From: Corynebacterium singulare
GTDB lineage: Bacteria > Actinomycetota > Actinomycetes > Mycobacteriales > Mycobacteriaceae
NCBI RefSeq assembly: GCF_000833575.1
Contig: NZ_CP010827.1
Span: forward strand, 2,033,993 to 2,097,992
Direction: 5' to 3'
DNA length: 64,000 nucleotides
Part shown: one piece after another, positions 25,389 to 35,180 of the stretch
Layout of the letters: every line of letters starts with the position of its first letter
Numbering within the stretch: the first letter of the stretch is position 1
Made by a program: the position numbers and the translations under genes
Notes under the pieces: model-generated
Told to the model about the DNA's origin: nothing
The model's database searches: none
Seen by the model: the letters and a program-made list of their open reading frames with translations, nothing else

Positions 25389-26816
25389 CTATTCCAGAAT
25401 CAACGCCGCCGTCTTCTCCGGCGGCACGTCCTTCAGCTGCCGGCTCTTGATGCTCCACGACACCAGACCCAACGCAATCCAGACCACCAGCGCGATAAGC
25501 GGAGCTGTTCCCAGCATGCCCGGCGAGCCCGGAATAAAGAGCAGCGCCAGGAATCCAATAGAGAGAATGCACCCAGCCAGCGCGAAGTACTCATAGAACT
25601 TGTTCGGCGCTATAGGCTTTGTCATCCCGGAAACCTGCCCGGTGCGCGCAATCTTCCAAGCACAGAAGCACGTATAGAAATACGCCACCGTGATACCAGC
25701 ACTGGACATATCGACGACCCACGTCAACGCCGCACGCCCGAACCAGGGAGTCACCAAACACACCGCACATACCAACAGAATCGCATTGCGTGGGGTGTGC
25801 TCCTTGCCTTTGAGCTCACCCAACCGGCGCGGAACCAAATTAGCGCGGCCCAAGGTAAACAGCACTCGGCTTGCTGCAGTGTAGAAACCATTGAGTCCAG
25901 TCAGGACACCCGCGCTCACCGCAACAACCATGAGAACCAAGCCCGCTGGTCCCATCACCTCGCTGATGGCTGCTGCCGGTGGCCAAGCCTCGCCCTCTAG
26001 GTCGCTGTGGTTGGCGCCCACGGCAATCGACGTCGCTAGCATCATCGCCAAGTAGATCAGCGTCGCTACAGTGATGCCCCACAGCAAAAGCCCCAGAGCC
26101 TTCTTCGGAGAGAAATTAAACTCGCCTGCCAGCTGCGGAATGGAATCAAAGCCCACATAGGCCCATGGGGCAAAAGCGATGATGGTCGCCACCGCTGCAA
26201 CAGGCGGAACATCTGTGGGAAAAGCAGGGGCAAGCTCCGGGCGCTCGACGACGTAATAGATCACCATCGACGCCACAATAACCACCACTGCCAGGATCAT
26301 GAGCACAACGGCGAAGAACTGGAACTGGCCTGAAAGTGCAGCACCTTTAGAGTTCAACCACGCGAACCCAATGATGAACAACGAGCAGATCACTACTTCG
26401 GGGAGATAGATGGTCCACCCGGCGACGTCGTAAAGCGCGCCCTGCATGACCAACTCAGGGAACGTGACACGAAAGATAAGCGTGACCGCCGACGCATTCA
26501 ACGCGACGACGCACGAGTACCCCAGTGTCAACGCCCACCCCGCAATAAACGCATGAGTCCGGCCGAGTGCAGCCATGGCGAACGCCACCCCACCACCGGT
26601 CAGCGGCAGCGCGCGAATGGTAAAGCCGTAGCTCAAACCAATAACGGCAATCATCAGGCCACCGATAACAAAGCCGATGAGTGTTCCAGCAAGCCCCGCC
26701 TTCTGCATCCAGTCAAACGGCAAGATATAGGCGCCCCAGCCAATCGCCGCACCCAACGCCATGGCAAAGACCCACGAGGGCTTCATCGTCTTCCGCAGTG
26801 TCGTACTCTCCGACAT
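25389..26816 (-). CDS. APC-superfamily amino-acid permease
   Basis: The 475-residue protein has about twelve hydrophobic segments and the APC start KPSWVFAMALGAAIGWGAYILP (helix 1 with its conserved glycines), followed by LPLTGGGVAFAMAALG. Substrate is not predictable by eye; amino acids or polyamines are likely. ATG 26816 has GGAG about ten bases upstream. A damaged second copy of its 5' third lies at 29145-29530 in the same orientation, with the ATPase-TOPRIM insert between the two. Confidence 0.9.
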   Translation of the reverse strand: MSESTTLRKTMKPSWVFAMALGAAIGWGAYILPFDWMQKAGLAGTLIGFVIGGLMIAVIGLSYGFTIRALPLTGGGVAFAMAALGRTHAFIAGWALTLGYSCVVALNASAVTLIFRVTFPELVMQGALYDVAGWTIYLPEVVICSLFIIGFAWLNSKGAALSGQFQFFAVVLMILAVVVIVASMVIYYVVERPELAPAFPTDVPPVAAVATIIAFAPWAYVGFDSIPQLAGEFNFSPKKALGLLLWGITVATLIYLAMMLATSIAVGANHSDLEGEAWPPAAAISEVMGPAGLVLMVVAVSAGVLTGLNGFYTAASRVLFTLGRANLVPRRLGELKGKEHTPRNAILLVCAVCLVTPWFGRAALTWVVDMSSAGITVAYFYTCFCAWKIARTGQVSGMTKPIAPNKFYEYFALAGCILSIGFLALLFIPGSPGMLGTAPLIALVVWIALGLVSWSIKSRQLKDVPPEKTAALILE

Positions 26817-27306
26817 GTAGTTTCACTCCAGACAATTCACCTTGGGCGCTAGGACCTTGCGGACAGTCCCAGCGCGCGTTTCTAGCAAGTCTAGAGATCC
26901 CTCGTTAAGTGTGCTGTAGATCTACTAAATTTAATACGAGGTTCCACATCTCACCTCACGAACGTAACCGATGTTGGCCATTGCAGAGCTCTGTCACCAA
27001 TCACTCGGATGCTCTATACTCTTGCCCAGCCCCCTACGCGTTAGCCCAAGGATCGCGCCCCAACCCCACTCGCACAGGCGCTTGACGACGTCCCCTTTGC
27101 GTCTATACGCACGCCGCCTACCGCTGGCAACTGTCGCAACATAACCTAAGAAATGACTATTCCGCCCCGAAGACTCGCCCATTCTCCCTTTCTCGCATCG
27201 GGTTAAAATGTGTCCGATAGGCGTTGTGGAAAGCTAGGAACATTTATTGTCCACGATCGCGATATAATTAAGTCACCCTCGTTCTTTTGATTGGAGACAG
27301 TTCATA
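26817..27306. other. Gap between permease and ATPase-TOPRIM gene
   Basis: This holds the permease promoter region (minus strand) and the promoter of the ATPase gene. A TATAAT at 27263-27268 lies about 40 bases before the GTG start at 27307. A 62-codon minus-strand frame (26994-27182) is arginine-rich without family resemblance and is not called. No repeats or insertion-sequence ends are seen. Confidence 0.45.
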
Positions 27307-28974
27307 GTGGATACAAAGACCGAATTAGACAACGCTCAAGAGAGCCTTACAATAAAAGAATGGTCCATTCCATCGATTAGCGGGCAGCCGGTCCCATTGT
27401 CGGCCAAACGGAAAAGTCCGACGTTACTCTTAGGATCGAATGGCTCGGGAAAATCAGCTTTGCTTCTCTGGCTTCATGCGAACGGAGGCGAACTCCCTAT
27501 CGTCAGAGTAGTAGGCCATAGAAGAATTTGGTTAAAGACAAGTTCTCCAGTCTTAGATCCGAACAGTATTGGCATCCGGCATTTGTCGAGATACCGCGCC
27601 GAGCCGGAAACACGCATCTCGGCCAATTTCGAAGAAGATGAGATATCTCAAACGCTTGTCAAAATCCTAAATAATTTTCACGATAACAACAACAGCACAG
27701 CTTCGGCTATTCACAATATAAAAAGCACAGCCGATCAAGCCCCTGAATCTCATTTTCAGAAACTTACGAGAATTTTCGACGCAGCCGGGCTCGACCTAGG
27801 CCTAGATTGGCACTCCAGCATTGGCATCTTTATAAAACGAGATGCCGAAGGAGCAGATATAAAAGTCCCTATCACGGATTTGTCGGATGGTGAGAAATCA
27901 GCCTTACTACTTGGGGCAGAAATCATATCTCAGCCGGCAGGAACAATTTTTCTAATTGACGAACCTGAGCGCCATCTTCACAAAAATATTACGTCGAAAT
28001 TAGTTTTGGAACTGATAAAAGCGCGTCAAGACTGCGCTTTTATCATTTCGAGTCATGACGAAAGGCTAGCCGAAGACTTCCTCCACTTAGGATACACGTT
28101 GCTAGTCTCCTCCGGCGTGAAATGGGAGAACTCTTCCCCAATTCGGTGGTCTTTGAAAAAGGTTGAAAGACCTCAGTTTGAAGCAATCCCGGAGTCCTCG
28201 CTCAGGGCTATTTTGGGGGGACGACAAAAAATAATCTTTGTCGAAGGCCAAGGAGCCAGTTTAGATAAAAGGTTATACGAAGCCCTTTATCCCGGCTTTC
28301 GCGTGGTCCCCTCGGGAAGTTGCCGAAACGTTATCGCATCAACAAAAGGAATAGCTCAATCTAAGGATCATCACTGGCTTACTGCAATGGCCATTCTTGA
28401 CCGAGACTCTCGAGATGAATTCCAGGTCGAACGCCTCCAATCGGAGTCGATACAGGTACTTTCCGTCGAAGAAGTTGAGTCCGTCCTTTACAGCAAAACC
28501 GCGGTGTGTGAAATATCACAAATCATAGAAAAGAACTTCGATTCTTCCGTAGATTCTGCTATCAACCGGGTAGAGCTCAAACTTAAAAATCTATTTTCAG
28601 GTGAGGGCGCTATGACGAGATTGGCGAAGACCACTGCCGCAAAACAGTTTCACCACTCAGCTTTAGACAGCTTAACGAGCATCTCGCTTTCAAACACTGA
28701 TTCAGACGACGTAATTCTTAAACTAAGCAATCCTCTCCCTAAGGTGCTCGACAATTTGAATACTCTTGTAGCTAACCAAGAGTGGTGGACGATTATCGAA
28801 AGATACCCAGTCAGAGACCTCGGCGTGCCCAAACAGATCTGCGACGCCCTAGGCATCAGTGAAACTTGGTACGTGGGGGCCCTGCTGAAGCGAATTCAAG
28901 AAAACCCAGACTTCAAAATGAAAATCTTCCAAATATCCGGTTTAAACCCCAGCGCGTATTCTCAATCGGGTTAA
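27307..28974 (+). CDS. ATPase-TOPRIM (OLD/PARIS-like) defence protein
   Basis: The product is 555 residues from a GTG start with TTGGAGAC upstream. The N-terminal half is an ABC/AAA-type ATPase: Walker A LGSNGSGKSA near residue 45, signature-like ITDLSDGEKSALLL near 195, Walker B IFLIDEPERHLH near 218, then IISSHD. The C-terminal half from about residue 305 resembles the DUF4435/TOPRIM nuclease: KIIFVEGQGASLDK (Glu) and AILDRDSRDEF (DxD). This is the layout of OLD nucleases and of AriA-AriB fused into one chain in PARIS systems. Its AT-rich composition suggests recent transfer. Which of the two groups it belongs to needs a profile search. Confidence 0.75.
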   Translation: MDTKTELDNAQESLTIKEWSIPSISGQPVPLSAKRKSPTLLLGSNGSGKSALLLWLHANGGELPIVRVVGHRRIWLKTSSPVLDPNSIGIRHLSRYRAEPETRISANFEEDEISQTLVKILNNFHDNNNSTASAIHNIKSTADQAPESHFQKLTRIFDAAGLDLGLDWHSSIGIFIKRDAEGADIKVPITDLSDGEKSALLLGAEIISQPAGTIFLIDEPERHLHKNITSKLVLELIKARQDCAFIISSHDERLAEDFLHLGYTLLVSSGVKWENSSPIRWSLKKVERPQFEAIPESSLRAILGGRQKIIFVEGQGASLDKRLYEALYPGFRVVPSGSCRNVIASTKGIAQSKDHHWLTAMAILDRDSRDEFQVERLQSESIQVLSVEEVESVLYSKTAVCEISQIIEKNFDSSVDSAINRVELKLKNLFSGEGAMTRLAKTTAAKQFHHSALDSLTSISLSNTDSDDVILKLSNPLPKVLDNLNTLVANQEWWTIIERYPVRDLGVPKQICDALGISETWYVGALLKRIQENPDFKMKIFQISGLNPSAYSQSG

Positions 28975-29144
28975 AAACACGTTTAAGGAATCTATTTGCA
29001 TCGAAATCGCTTTTCCAGATCCATGATTCCCCTTAGATTCGTTTGCTTTCTTTTACAGCGAGGACAACTCCAGGAGGGAGCAGGTGATTCCTAGGGAGCA
29101 GTCTATCCTCTCAGCCCAAAAGACTGCTAGGGCCTAAGACATCA

Positions 29145-29530
29145 AGGATGACCAGAAAGCGCTGCGCCCCTAGAGTTCAACCATGCGAACACAACGATGA
29201 ACAACGAGCAAATGGCTACTTCGGGTAGATAGATGGTCCACCCGGCGACGTCGTAAAGCGCGCCCTGCATGACCAGCTCAGGGAACGTGACGCGGAAGAT
29301 GAGCGTGACCGCCGACGCATTCAACGCGACGACGCACGAATATCCTAGCGTCAGCGCCCAGCCTGCGATAAACGCATGAGTCCGGCCGAGTGCGGCCATG
29401 GCAAACGCCACGCCTTCTGCATCCAGTCGAAGGGCAAGATATAGGCGCCCCAGCCAATCGCCGCACCCAACGCCATGGCAAAGACCCACGAGGGCTTCAT
29501 CGTTTTTCGCAAAGCCTTCTGTTCCGACAT
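29145..29530 (-). pseudogene. Truncated copy of the APC permease gene
   Basis: From ATG 29530 the frame reads SEQKALRKTMKPSWVFAMAL, nearly identical to the permease at 26816. After ILPFDWMQKA a 109-base deletion relative to that gene (its 26588-26696) shifts the frame; the homologous protein resumes in another frame at GVAFAMAALGRTHAF and ends at RGAALSG. Everything downstream is missing. It therefore makes no transporter. The nucleotide likeness to the intact gene is high, so the copy is a fairly recent duplicate or a close paralogue. Confidence 0.88.
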
Positions 29531-29688
29531 CAATCTTCACTCCAAGCGTCTCAATGATTCGCTCTCAGCCCTGCAGACTGTCCACACGAAGGTTTCCAAT
29601 ACGTCTAAACTCTCAAGTTTCAAGGCGTCGAAGACCGAACGATAAGGGTTCTATATACCAGCTCAGTAGGAAATTTACACTTCCTTTA

Positions 29689-30594
29689 CTAGCCGAGCTC
29701 GGACCGATACTTTTCCATGATCGATTCCAAGTCATGGAATAGAGCCGGTCCATACTTTGGATGGCGCAAGCCAAATTCCACGCTGGCCGGGATAAAGCCG
29801 GCCGGGTTACCCAAGTCATGGCGGATACCGTCGTGGACCACGACGTGAACAGGATGGCCTTCAGAGATAAGCAAATCAATCGCGTCAGTCAGTTGCAGCT
29901 CCCCACCCTTGCCTGGTTTGATGCGGCGAAGGGCATCGAAAATCGCGCGATCTAGTAGGTAGCGGCCCGTAGCCACCAAGTTCGACGGCGCGTCCTCAGC
30001 CGCAGGTTTTTCCACCATGCCCACGACCTTCTTCACACCGTCCTCGTCGGTGTCCTCAATGTCAAACACGCCATAGTTCGATACGTGTGCCGGATCCACC
30101 TCAACAGCCAACAGCACCGAGCCACCATGTTCCTGACGCACCCGAATCATCTCACTCATGGCAGCAGTTGGCTCAATGACGTCATCAGGAAGCATCACAG
30201 CAAAGTAGTCCTCGTCTTCGTCCAAGACGGACTCCGCCAAACCAACAGCGTGTCCTAGGCCCAAAGGCTTGTCCTGGACAACAGCAACGGGATCAATAAT
30301 CTGCGCAGCGCGCTCAACCTTCGCTGCCTGCTCATCTTTTCCACGAGCACGCAGGATCTCAACTAGGTCCGGAAACTCATCGAAATGACGCATGACCTCG
30401 TCCTTGTTAGGCGAGGTCACAATAGCTAGTCGTGTTGCTCCAGCGCCCGCGGCTTCCTCGGCAATCATCTCAATACCGGGAGTGTCCACGACAGGCAAAA
30501 GCTCCTTCGGGACAGTCTTCGTCGCAGGCAGGAAACGCGTACCCATACCCGCTGCGGGGACAACAACAGTGCGGACGGAAGTGGAATGAGCCAT
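29689..30594 (-). CDS. galU: UTP-glucose-1-phosphate uridylyltransferase
   Basis: This enzyme makes UDP-glucose for envelope polysaccharides. The nucleotide-binding signature AAGMGTRFLPATKTVPKELLP lies at the N-terminus, followed by VDTPGIEMIAEEA, LGLGHAVGLAE around residue 110 and the late YGVFDIEDTDEDG and GNPAGFIPASVEFG segments. The length of 301 residues is normal. It marks the start of the polysaccharide region and diverges from the secreted propeller gene. Confidence 0.96.
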   Translation of the reverse strand: MAHSTSVRTVVVPAAGMGTRFLPATKTVPKELLPVVDTPGIEMIAEEAAGAGATRLAIVTSPNKDEVMRHFDEFPDLVEILRARGKDEQAAKVERAAQIIDPVAVVQDKPLGLGHAVGLAESVLDEDEDYFAVMLPDDVIEPTAAMSEMIRVRQEHGGSVLLAVEVDPAHVSNYGVFDIEDTDEDGVKKVVGMVEKPAAEDAPSNLVATGRYLLDRAIFDALRRIKPGKGGELQLTDAIDLLISEGHPVHVVVHDGIRHDLGNPAGFIPASVEFGLRHPKYGPALFHDLESIMEKYRSELG

Positions 30595-30756
30595 AGGTCA
30601 ATCTTAATGCACTGGAACCCTGCATCGGTTCTCGGCCTACCAAAGAATGGAAGTTGTGGCGCCCGCGCTCATCGATGTCCACAGGTTCCTCTGCCTCACA
30701 CGTCACCACAAACTAGACTTCATTTTATCTCAACCTCACCCACGAAGGAGTCTCTC

Positions 30757-32151
30757 ATGCGTCGACCGTCACGCACCGGTAAAGCACTCGTTGCCTTAGC
30801 CCTCACCGCCTCTCTGGTTACCGGACAGGCAACCTCCCCAGCACCTGCTCAGGCACAGCAATTCCCGATCTTCCAGATGCCTGCCCTTCCCCAATTCAAT
30901 GAGGAACAGGTCCAGCAGGCCGTTGCTGCACTCGTGGCTCTTGCAGCAAGCGTTGGTGGTTTGGCACTTATTGCCGGCATACTACCCGGAGTCGGTTCTT
31001 CCAACGGTTCCTCATCGGCCCCAGCACCGAGCACCACCCCTGCAACAACTCCAGGCACTCCCACTTCCATGCCTGAGTCCACTCAACCTTCAACCTCTCC
31101 GGCGCCTACGGAGGAACCCAGCTCCTCGCCGGAACCGACCACAAGCACAGCTCCCGCCCCAGTTACTTCCGTGGAGCCCTCCCTTGGTTTTGCTCAGCAC
31201 GTAGCCGGCATCAAAGACCGGCTCGCCACCAGTGAAGAGAAAAATCCATTGTGGGCGTGGACCGCTCCCCGCGGCCCGCAGCTGACCCTGCCCACCCACG
31301 AAGGCAGCGGCCAAGCCACTCATCCTTCAGTCCTCTTCTTTGAAAATGGCTGGAACGGTTGGAAGTACTGGATGGCGATGACCCCATACCCGGCCAGCGA
31401 CGAAGGTGCTGAAGATCCCAACGTAGTTGTCTCCAACGACGGCTGGAACTGGCAGGTTCCAGACGGACTCACTAACCCCATCGACGACCAGCTGGGCAAG
31501 CCCAACCCTCACAACTCTGACACCCAGCTCGTCATGGCCCCGAGCGGTGAGATGTACCTCACCTGGCGCACGGTGGATCGTCCCAACGGGAAGACCAACC
31601 GTATCTACCTAGTGAAATCCACTGATGGAGTGAACTGGTCTGAGAAAGAGGAAATCTGGACCGGAGAGCCGCAGTTCATGTCTCAAGCCCTCATCTGGAC
31701 TGGTGAAAATTGGCGTCTCTACGGCATCGCCAACCACCCCGGTGTTCCCAACCGAATCATCTTCTATGAAAGCGTTGATCTCAAGACGTGGTCCGCGCCT
31801 AGGTACCCCTCGGTTGATCCTTATCTTCAGTCAAACGAGCGCTGGTGGCACATCGATGTTCAACGCCACAACGGCGAGTATCTAGGAATCGTACATATCG
31901 TTCCGAGCGACACCGTACAGAATGGCAACCTGTACCTTATGCGTTCGAAGGACGGCATTAACTGGAAGCGCTCAGACACACCGATCATCTCCCACAAAGA
32001 ATCCGGGTACCACAACCTGTACAAGTCCACGCTAGTTCCCCATGGCAGTGGCGAAAGCCTAACCTTCGAGCTGTACTACTCCGGCTTCAGCGAGGGTCGC
32101 GCTGACTGGCGTATCAACCGAACCTTAGCGGAGCGCGTCAGCGCGGAGTGA
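30757..32151 (+). CDS. Secreted beta-propeller protein (glycosidase/sialidase-like)
   Basis: The protein has 464 residues; ATG 30757 has GAAGGAG six bases upstream. A signal peptide (RRPSRTGKALVALALTASL ... APAQAQ) is followed by a hydrophobic helix (~residues 45-75), a Ser/Thr/Pro/Glu-rich linker to about 145, then a repeat-bearing domain with SNDGWNWQVP, STDGVNWSEKE, ESVDLKTWSAP and SKDGINWKRSD. These blades are typical of five-bladed propellers in GH32/43/68 and sialidase-like proteins. The substrate is unknown; a role on the surface glycan is inferred from the locus. Its 3' end overlaps the convergent heparinase-like gene by 14 bases. Confidence 0.75.
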   Translation: MRRPSRTGKALVALALTASLVTGQATSPAPAQAQQFPIFQMPALPQFNEEQVQQAVAALVALAASVGGLALIAGILPGVGSSNGSSSAPAPSTTPATTPGTPTSMPESTQPSTSPAPTEEPSSSPEPTTSTAPAPVTSVEPSLGFAQHVAGIKDRLATSEEKNPLWAWTAPRGPQLTLPTHEGSGQATHPSVLFFENGWNGWKYWMAMTPYPASDEGAEDPNVVVSNDGWNWQVPDGLTNPIDDQLGKPNPHNSDTQLVMAPSGEMYLTWRTVDRPNGKTNRIYLVKSTDGVNWSEKEEIWTGEPQFMSQALIWTGENWRLYGIANHPGVPNRIIFYESVDLKTWSAPRYPSVDPYLQSNERWWHIDVQRHNGEYLGIVHIVPSDTVQNGNLYLMRSKDGINWKRSDTPIISHKESGYHNLYKSTLVPHGSGESLTFELYYSGFSEGRADWRINRTLAERVSAE

Positions 32152-33934
32152 GTCCACCGTCCGCGTACCCCCGTTCGACGGGCGCGGACAATGCACGCAC
32201 TCGTTGCGACTTGACGTCGTAATCAAAAAGGAAGTTCTGGCTTCCACGAACGATGCGCAGTACGCGTTTGCTGGGACCTTTCTCCTTGAAGGTGTACTCC
32301 ACTTTGTCTTCCGGCTTGGCAACAACCACTGCGGTGAGAACACCAAAGTCCCGGCTGGCGCGCCCAAAACCTAGTGTCCACGTATCGGTGGGTTTCTCAT
32401 TACGGAAGACAACTCCACGCCGGCCCTCACGGTCCCCCCGGGCGAGGTTCGTATCTGTAGGGTCGAAGTAGCGCGAGCCGTCGATACCGTAGCGGATGAA
32501 CACCAACTGGGTTCCATCGACGACTGACCGGAATCGAACTGTCTCGTACTGCGAGCCCACGTACTCGAACTCTGGGGCCACATTCCAACGTTGCTCCGCG
32601 TACTCCACAGTGCGCGTCGGTTCAAGGCTGTCTGAGACCACAAAGGGGCCGCAGTCGACAAAGCACGCACTGCGATTCCAGCGAAGGCCTTCCCAAGCGG
32701 TGTCCGCAAGATCGAACGCCGACCACGATTCCTCGATCTGATAATCCACCAGTCGTGAGACTGCCCCAGCGTCGTGCTCCTTTCCACGAACAGTAAGCAC
32801 ATTATGAGCCAGGCGGCTCTGGGCATAGGAACGCAAGGGGCCCCTCACATAACCTGGGTGACCCGCATCTACAATGATGTTCCTCCCACGGTCCCAGTAA
32901 GTCAGTGACAAGTGATCAAAATGCCCATGAATCTGACGCGGCGGCCCAAAGCGTAAGGTGTAGTAGCTCTCCAAATCCTTAGGCCTGCGCTGACCAAACC
33001 CGGAACGTCCGAAAATGTAGCCCGCCTCGTATACCTTGACTCGCGGTATCTCAGCCTCAGTAGCACCATTCGATAGCACGAATTCCAACGCCCCTCCACG
33101 AACATACTCTGGACGGCGTGGCATTGAGTCACCGATTTCGACGAATGTGCCGCCTGGGGTAAGTGAATGCGCAATGAACTCTTCGAGCGACTCCTGCTTT
33201 GCGCGCAGCGCATCCGCACCCGGTGCCCCAAACAACTCAAGTGCCTCAACAGCGGTCTGGCGCAGCCTTTCTATATAATTCGCGTACTCAGGTGCCTGCT
33301 CATTGATGGCCCCCTCCTCATCGATCATGACCTCGAGACAAGCTTTGGCACGATCAGCACCGATATTGAGCATTGACTCATCACTCAGCCTATCCCCCAC
33401 CACCATCAACGCCAGTGCTTGGGAAAGCCCATGGTTCCAGTAGCCGTCAAAGTGCTCCATGAGCCACTTCCCGTGATACTCGATAGCTTCGCGCAGCCAT
33501 TCGTCGTCTGGAAAGATTTCACTAAGCGCACTGAGTGATGCCGCCCGAATCGCTACCGCGTGTCCTCCCCACACGTGTTCGTCATTTTTCCACTCAGGGG
33601 TTACGCGGTCCATCTCCCACCAATTCCACGCCACCGCCCAGACAAACTCGGCACCTGCTGCTACTTCCTCAGTCCACGGCGTCTCGGAGCGCTCGGCAGC
33701 ACGATCTACAATGAAGTCGATCCAATTAAGAGAGTGCAGATAAAAGCGCACCGTTGGGTGAAGCTTCATCGATTCGATCTGCGGCCAAAACGGTTCATTG
33801 ATGTCAAATAGAACAGGATCGTACGAATGAACGACGAGAGTGCCTCCTAACACTCGCGAAATAGAATTGACTCGCCCCAGTCCACCGGAAATCAAGATAT
33901 GACGACCACGGTCAGGAGTAGAATAGAGAGTCAA
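32138..33934 (-). CDS. Heparinase II/III-like protein
   Basis: The product is 598 residues from a TTG start with AAGGA eight bases upstream. The N-terminal half is an alpha/alpha toroid (many WxxE helices such as WNWWEMDR and YHGKWLMEHFDGYWNHG); the C-terminal beta domain has IHGHFDHLSLTYWDRGRNIIVD and SRLAHNVLTV, the histidine-bearing signature of heparinase II/III. No signal peptide is visible, so it probably acts in the cytoplasm on glycan intermediates, or is exported otherwise. Such proteins recur in surface-polysaccharide clusters and may be lyases or epimerase-like modifiers. Confidence 0.85.
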   Translation of the reverse strand: MTLYSTPDRGRHILISGGLGRVNSISRVLGGTLVVHSYDPVLFDINEPFWPQIESMKLHPTVRFYLHSLNWIDFIVDRAAERSETPWTEEVAAGAEFVWAVAWNWWEMDRVTPEWKNDEHVWGGHAVAIRAASLSALSEIFPDDEWLREAIEYHGKWLMEHFDGYWNHGLSQALALMVVGDRLSDESMLNIGADRAKACLEVMIDEEGAINEQAPEYANYIERLRQTAVEALELFGAPGADALRAKQESLEEFIAHSLTPGGTFVEIGDSMPRRPEYVRGGALEFVLSNGATEAEIPRVKVYEAGYIFGRSGFGQRRPKDLESYYTLRFGPPRQIHGHFDHLSLTYWDRGRNIIVDAGHPGYVRGPLRSYAQSRLAHNVLTVRGKEHDAGAVSRLVDYQIEESWSAFDLADTAWEGLRWNRSACFVDCGPFVVSDSLEPTRTVEYAEQRWNVAPEFEYVGSQYETVRFRSVVDGTQLVFIRYGIDGSRYFDPTDTNLARGDREGRRGVVFRNEKPTDTWTLGFGRASRDFGVLTAVVVAKPEDKVEYTFKEKGPSKRVLRIVRGSQNFLFDYDVKSQRVRALSAPVERGYADGGLTPR

Positions 33935-34334
33935 TTGTTTTTCCTTTTCAAAACATCACGCGTGAATCTTTTATACAGTCAGCTCCAGCGACTCTAGCAA
34001 CCATTAACCCCCATGTTCGGACCGGCACAAACGAAATCAGTGAGTCAAAACGCTACTGCGTGGGCACCAACTTTTGGGAACAACCCACAGATCAAATACC
34101 AGTGGGGCCTATCGCGGCCAAACCTGTAAAGGCGTCACGCGAAGTATCCACCAACCAGATTCTACCGAGGCTCCCCAGCGACCAACAGCATTAATTCAGT
34201 CTTCATAGCAATTCTAAAAGAGGAGACTCTTCACAAAACACGCGTGGTAGTCTGAGAAAGGTTCGAAACATCTTCAATCCCCTCAATCTTCCCATGATTG
34301 AAGAATACGCCAGTCCATACCGAAGAGGAACACA
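33935..34334. other. Divergent promoter region
   Basis: This 400-base gap lies between the heparinase-like gene (minus) and the ATP-grasp gene (plus), so it should hold two divergent promoters. An inverted repeat CTTCAATC (34272-34279) / GATTGAAG (34296-34303) sits about 30 bases before the plus-strand start and could be an operator or leader hairpin. AGAGGAA precedes the ATG at 34335. No convincing gene is seen. Confidence 0.45.
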
Positions 34335-35141
34335 ATGACAACTTGGGTAGAACATATAAAGAACCGATTGAGCAACAATGAGGAGAACATTCCATGGTGG
34401 GTTAACGACAAAGCCAAACTCCATAGCTTTGCTGATTCAAATGACATACCTATGCCAAAAGTCTACGGCTATTGGGAAACTCCTGGCGACTTGACAAGTC
34501 TCGACAATCTGCCCCAAAAGTTTGTACTCAAACCCACAGTAATGCACTCGAACTGGGGGGTTCAACTCCTCGAAAAAACCGAAAATGGCAAGTACTACGA
34601 TTCACTGAACGGAACCGAGTACACGTTTGAAGGAATTAAGGAAGTACAAAATTCCGCTTACGAAAAATGTAATTACAAAGGTCAATATAAGCTTATGGCT
34701 GAGGAGCTAATCGAGAGCCCAGATCCACAGAAACCAATTCCCTTCGACTACAAAGTCTATTGTTTCTATGACACTCCTATGCTCATCCAACAGGTAGATC
34801 GAAATGGTTCACAAGACGCGCACGCGTTTTTCGACGGCGAGTTTAACCCGCTACCACGGAATGGTTTTGTCGAGAGTAACTGGAAGCACATTAAGCAAGG
34901 AGACCCTGTCGTCCCCCGGGACCCAAAGCAGTTGCTCGACTCCGCCATCAGAATTACACAAGCTTTGAACACGCCGTTCATGAGGGTTGACATGTTCCAC
35001 GGAACGCGGGGAACTGTTTTAGGAGAGCTCACCCCTGCACCCGGCCCTCTCTACTACAAAAAGATAATGTGGCTAACTGATGAATTCGATTCTAAGCTTG
35101 GTAAGGCTTGGGATGACGCAACTACTCGGCTCGCGTCATAA
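34335..35141 (+). CDS. TupA-like ATP-grasp protein
   Basis: The 268-residue protein resembles TupA-type ATP-grasp enzymes of teichuronopeptide and capsule loci, which attach amino acids to sugars or polymers. Visible parts are the nucleotide-binding KFVLKPTVMHSNWGVQLL near residue 60, MAEELIES near 118, PFDYKVYCFYDTPMLIQQVDR near 135, and the late metal-binding FMRVDMFHG ... LGELTPAPG. It is followed 39 bases later by a glycosyltransferase in the same direction. Confidence 0.85.
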   Translation: MTTWVEHIKNRLSNNEENIPWWVNDKAKLHSFADSNDIPMPKVYGYWETPGDLTSLDNLPQKFVLKPTVMHSNWGVQLLEKTENGKYYDSLNGTEYTFEGIKEVQNSAYEKCNYKGQYKLMAEELIESPDPQKPIPFDYKVYCFYDTPMLIQQVDRNGSQDAHAFFDGEFNPLPRNGFVESNWKHIKQGDPVVPRDPKQLLDSAIRITQALNTPFMRVDMFHGTRGTVLGELTPAPGPLYYKKIMWLTDEFDSKLGKAWDDATTRLAS

Positions 35142-35180
35142 TCGACGTTCCAGCAAAATACACGCAATAGGAGTCCACGC

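Noticed and set aside
26994..27182. 62-codon minus-strand frame upstream of the ATPase-TOPRIM gene
   Set aside because: Arginine/glycine-rich, no motif and no start signal; it was considered as a transposase relic but nothing supports this.
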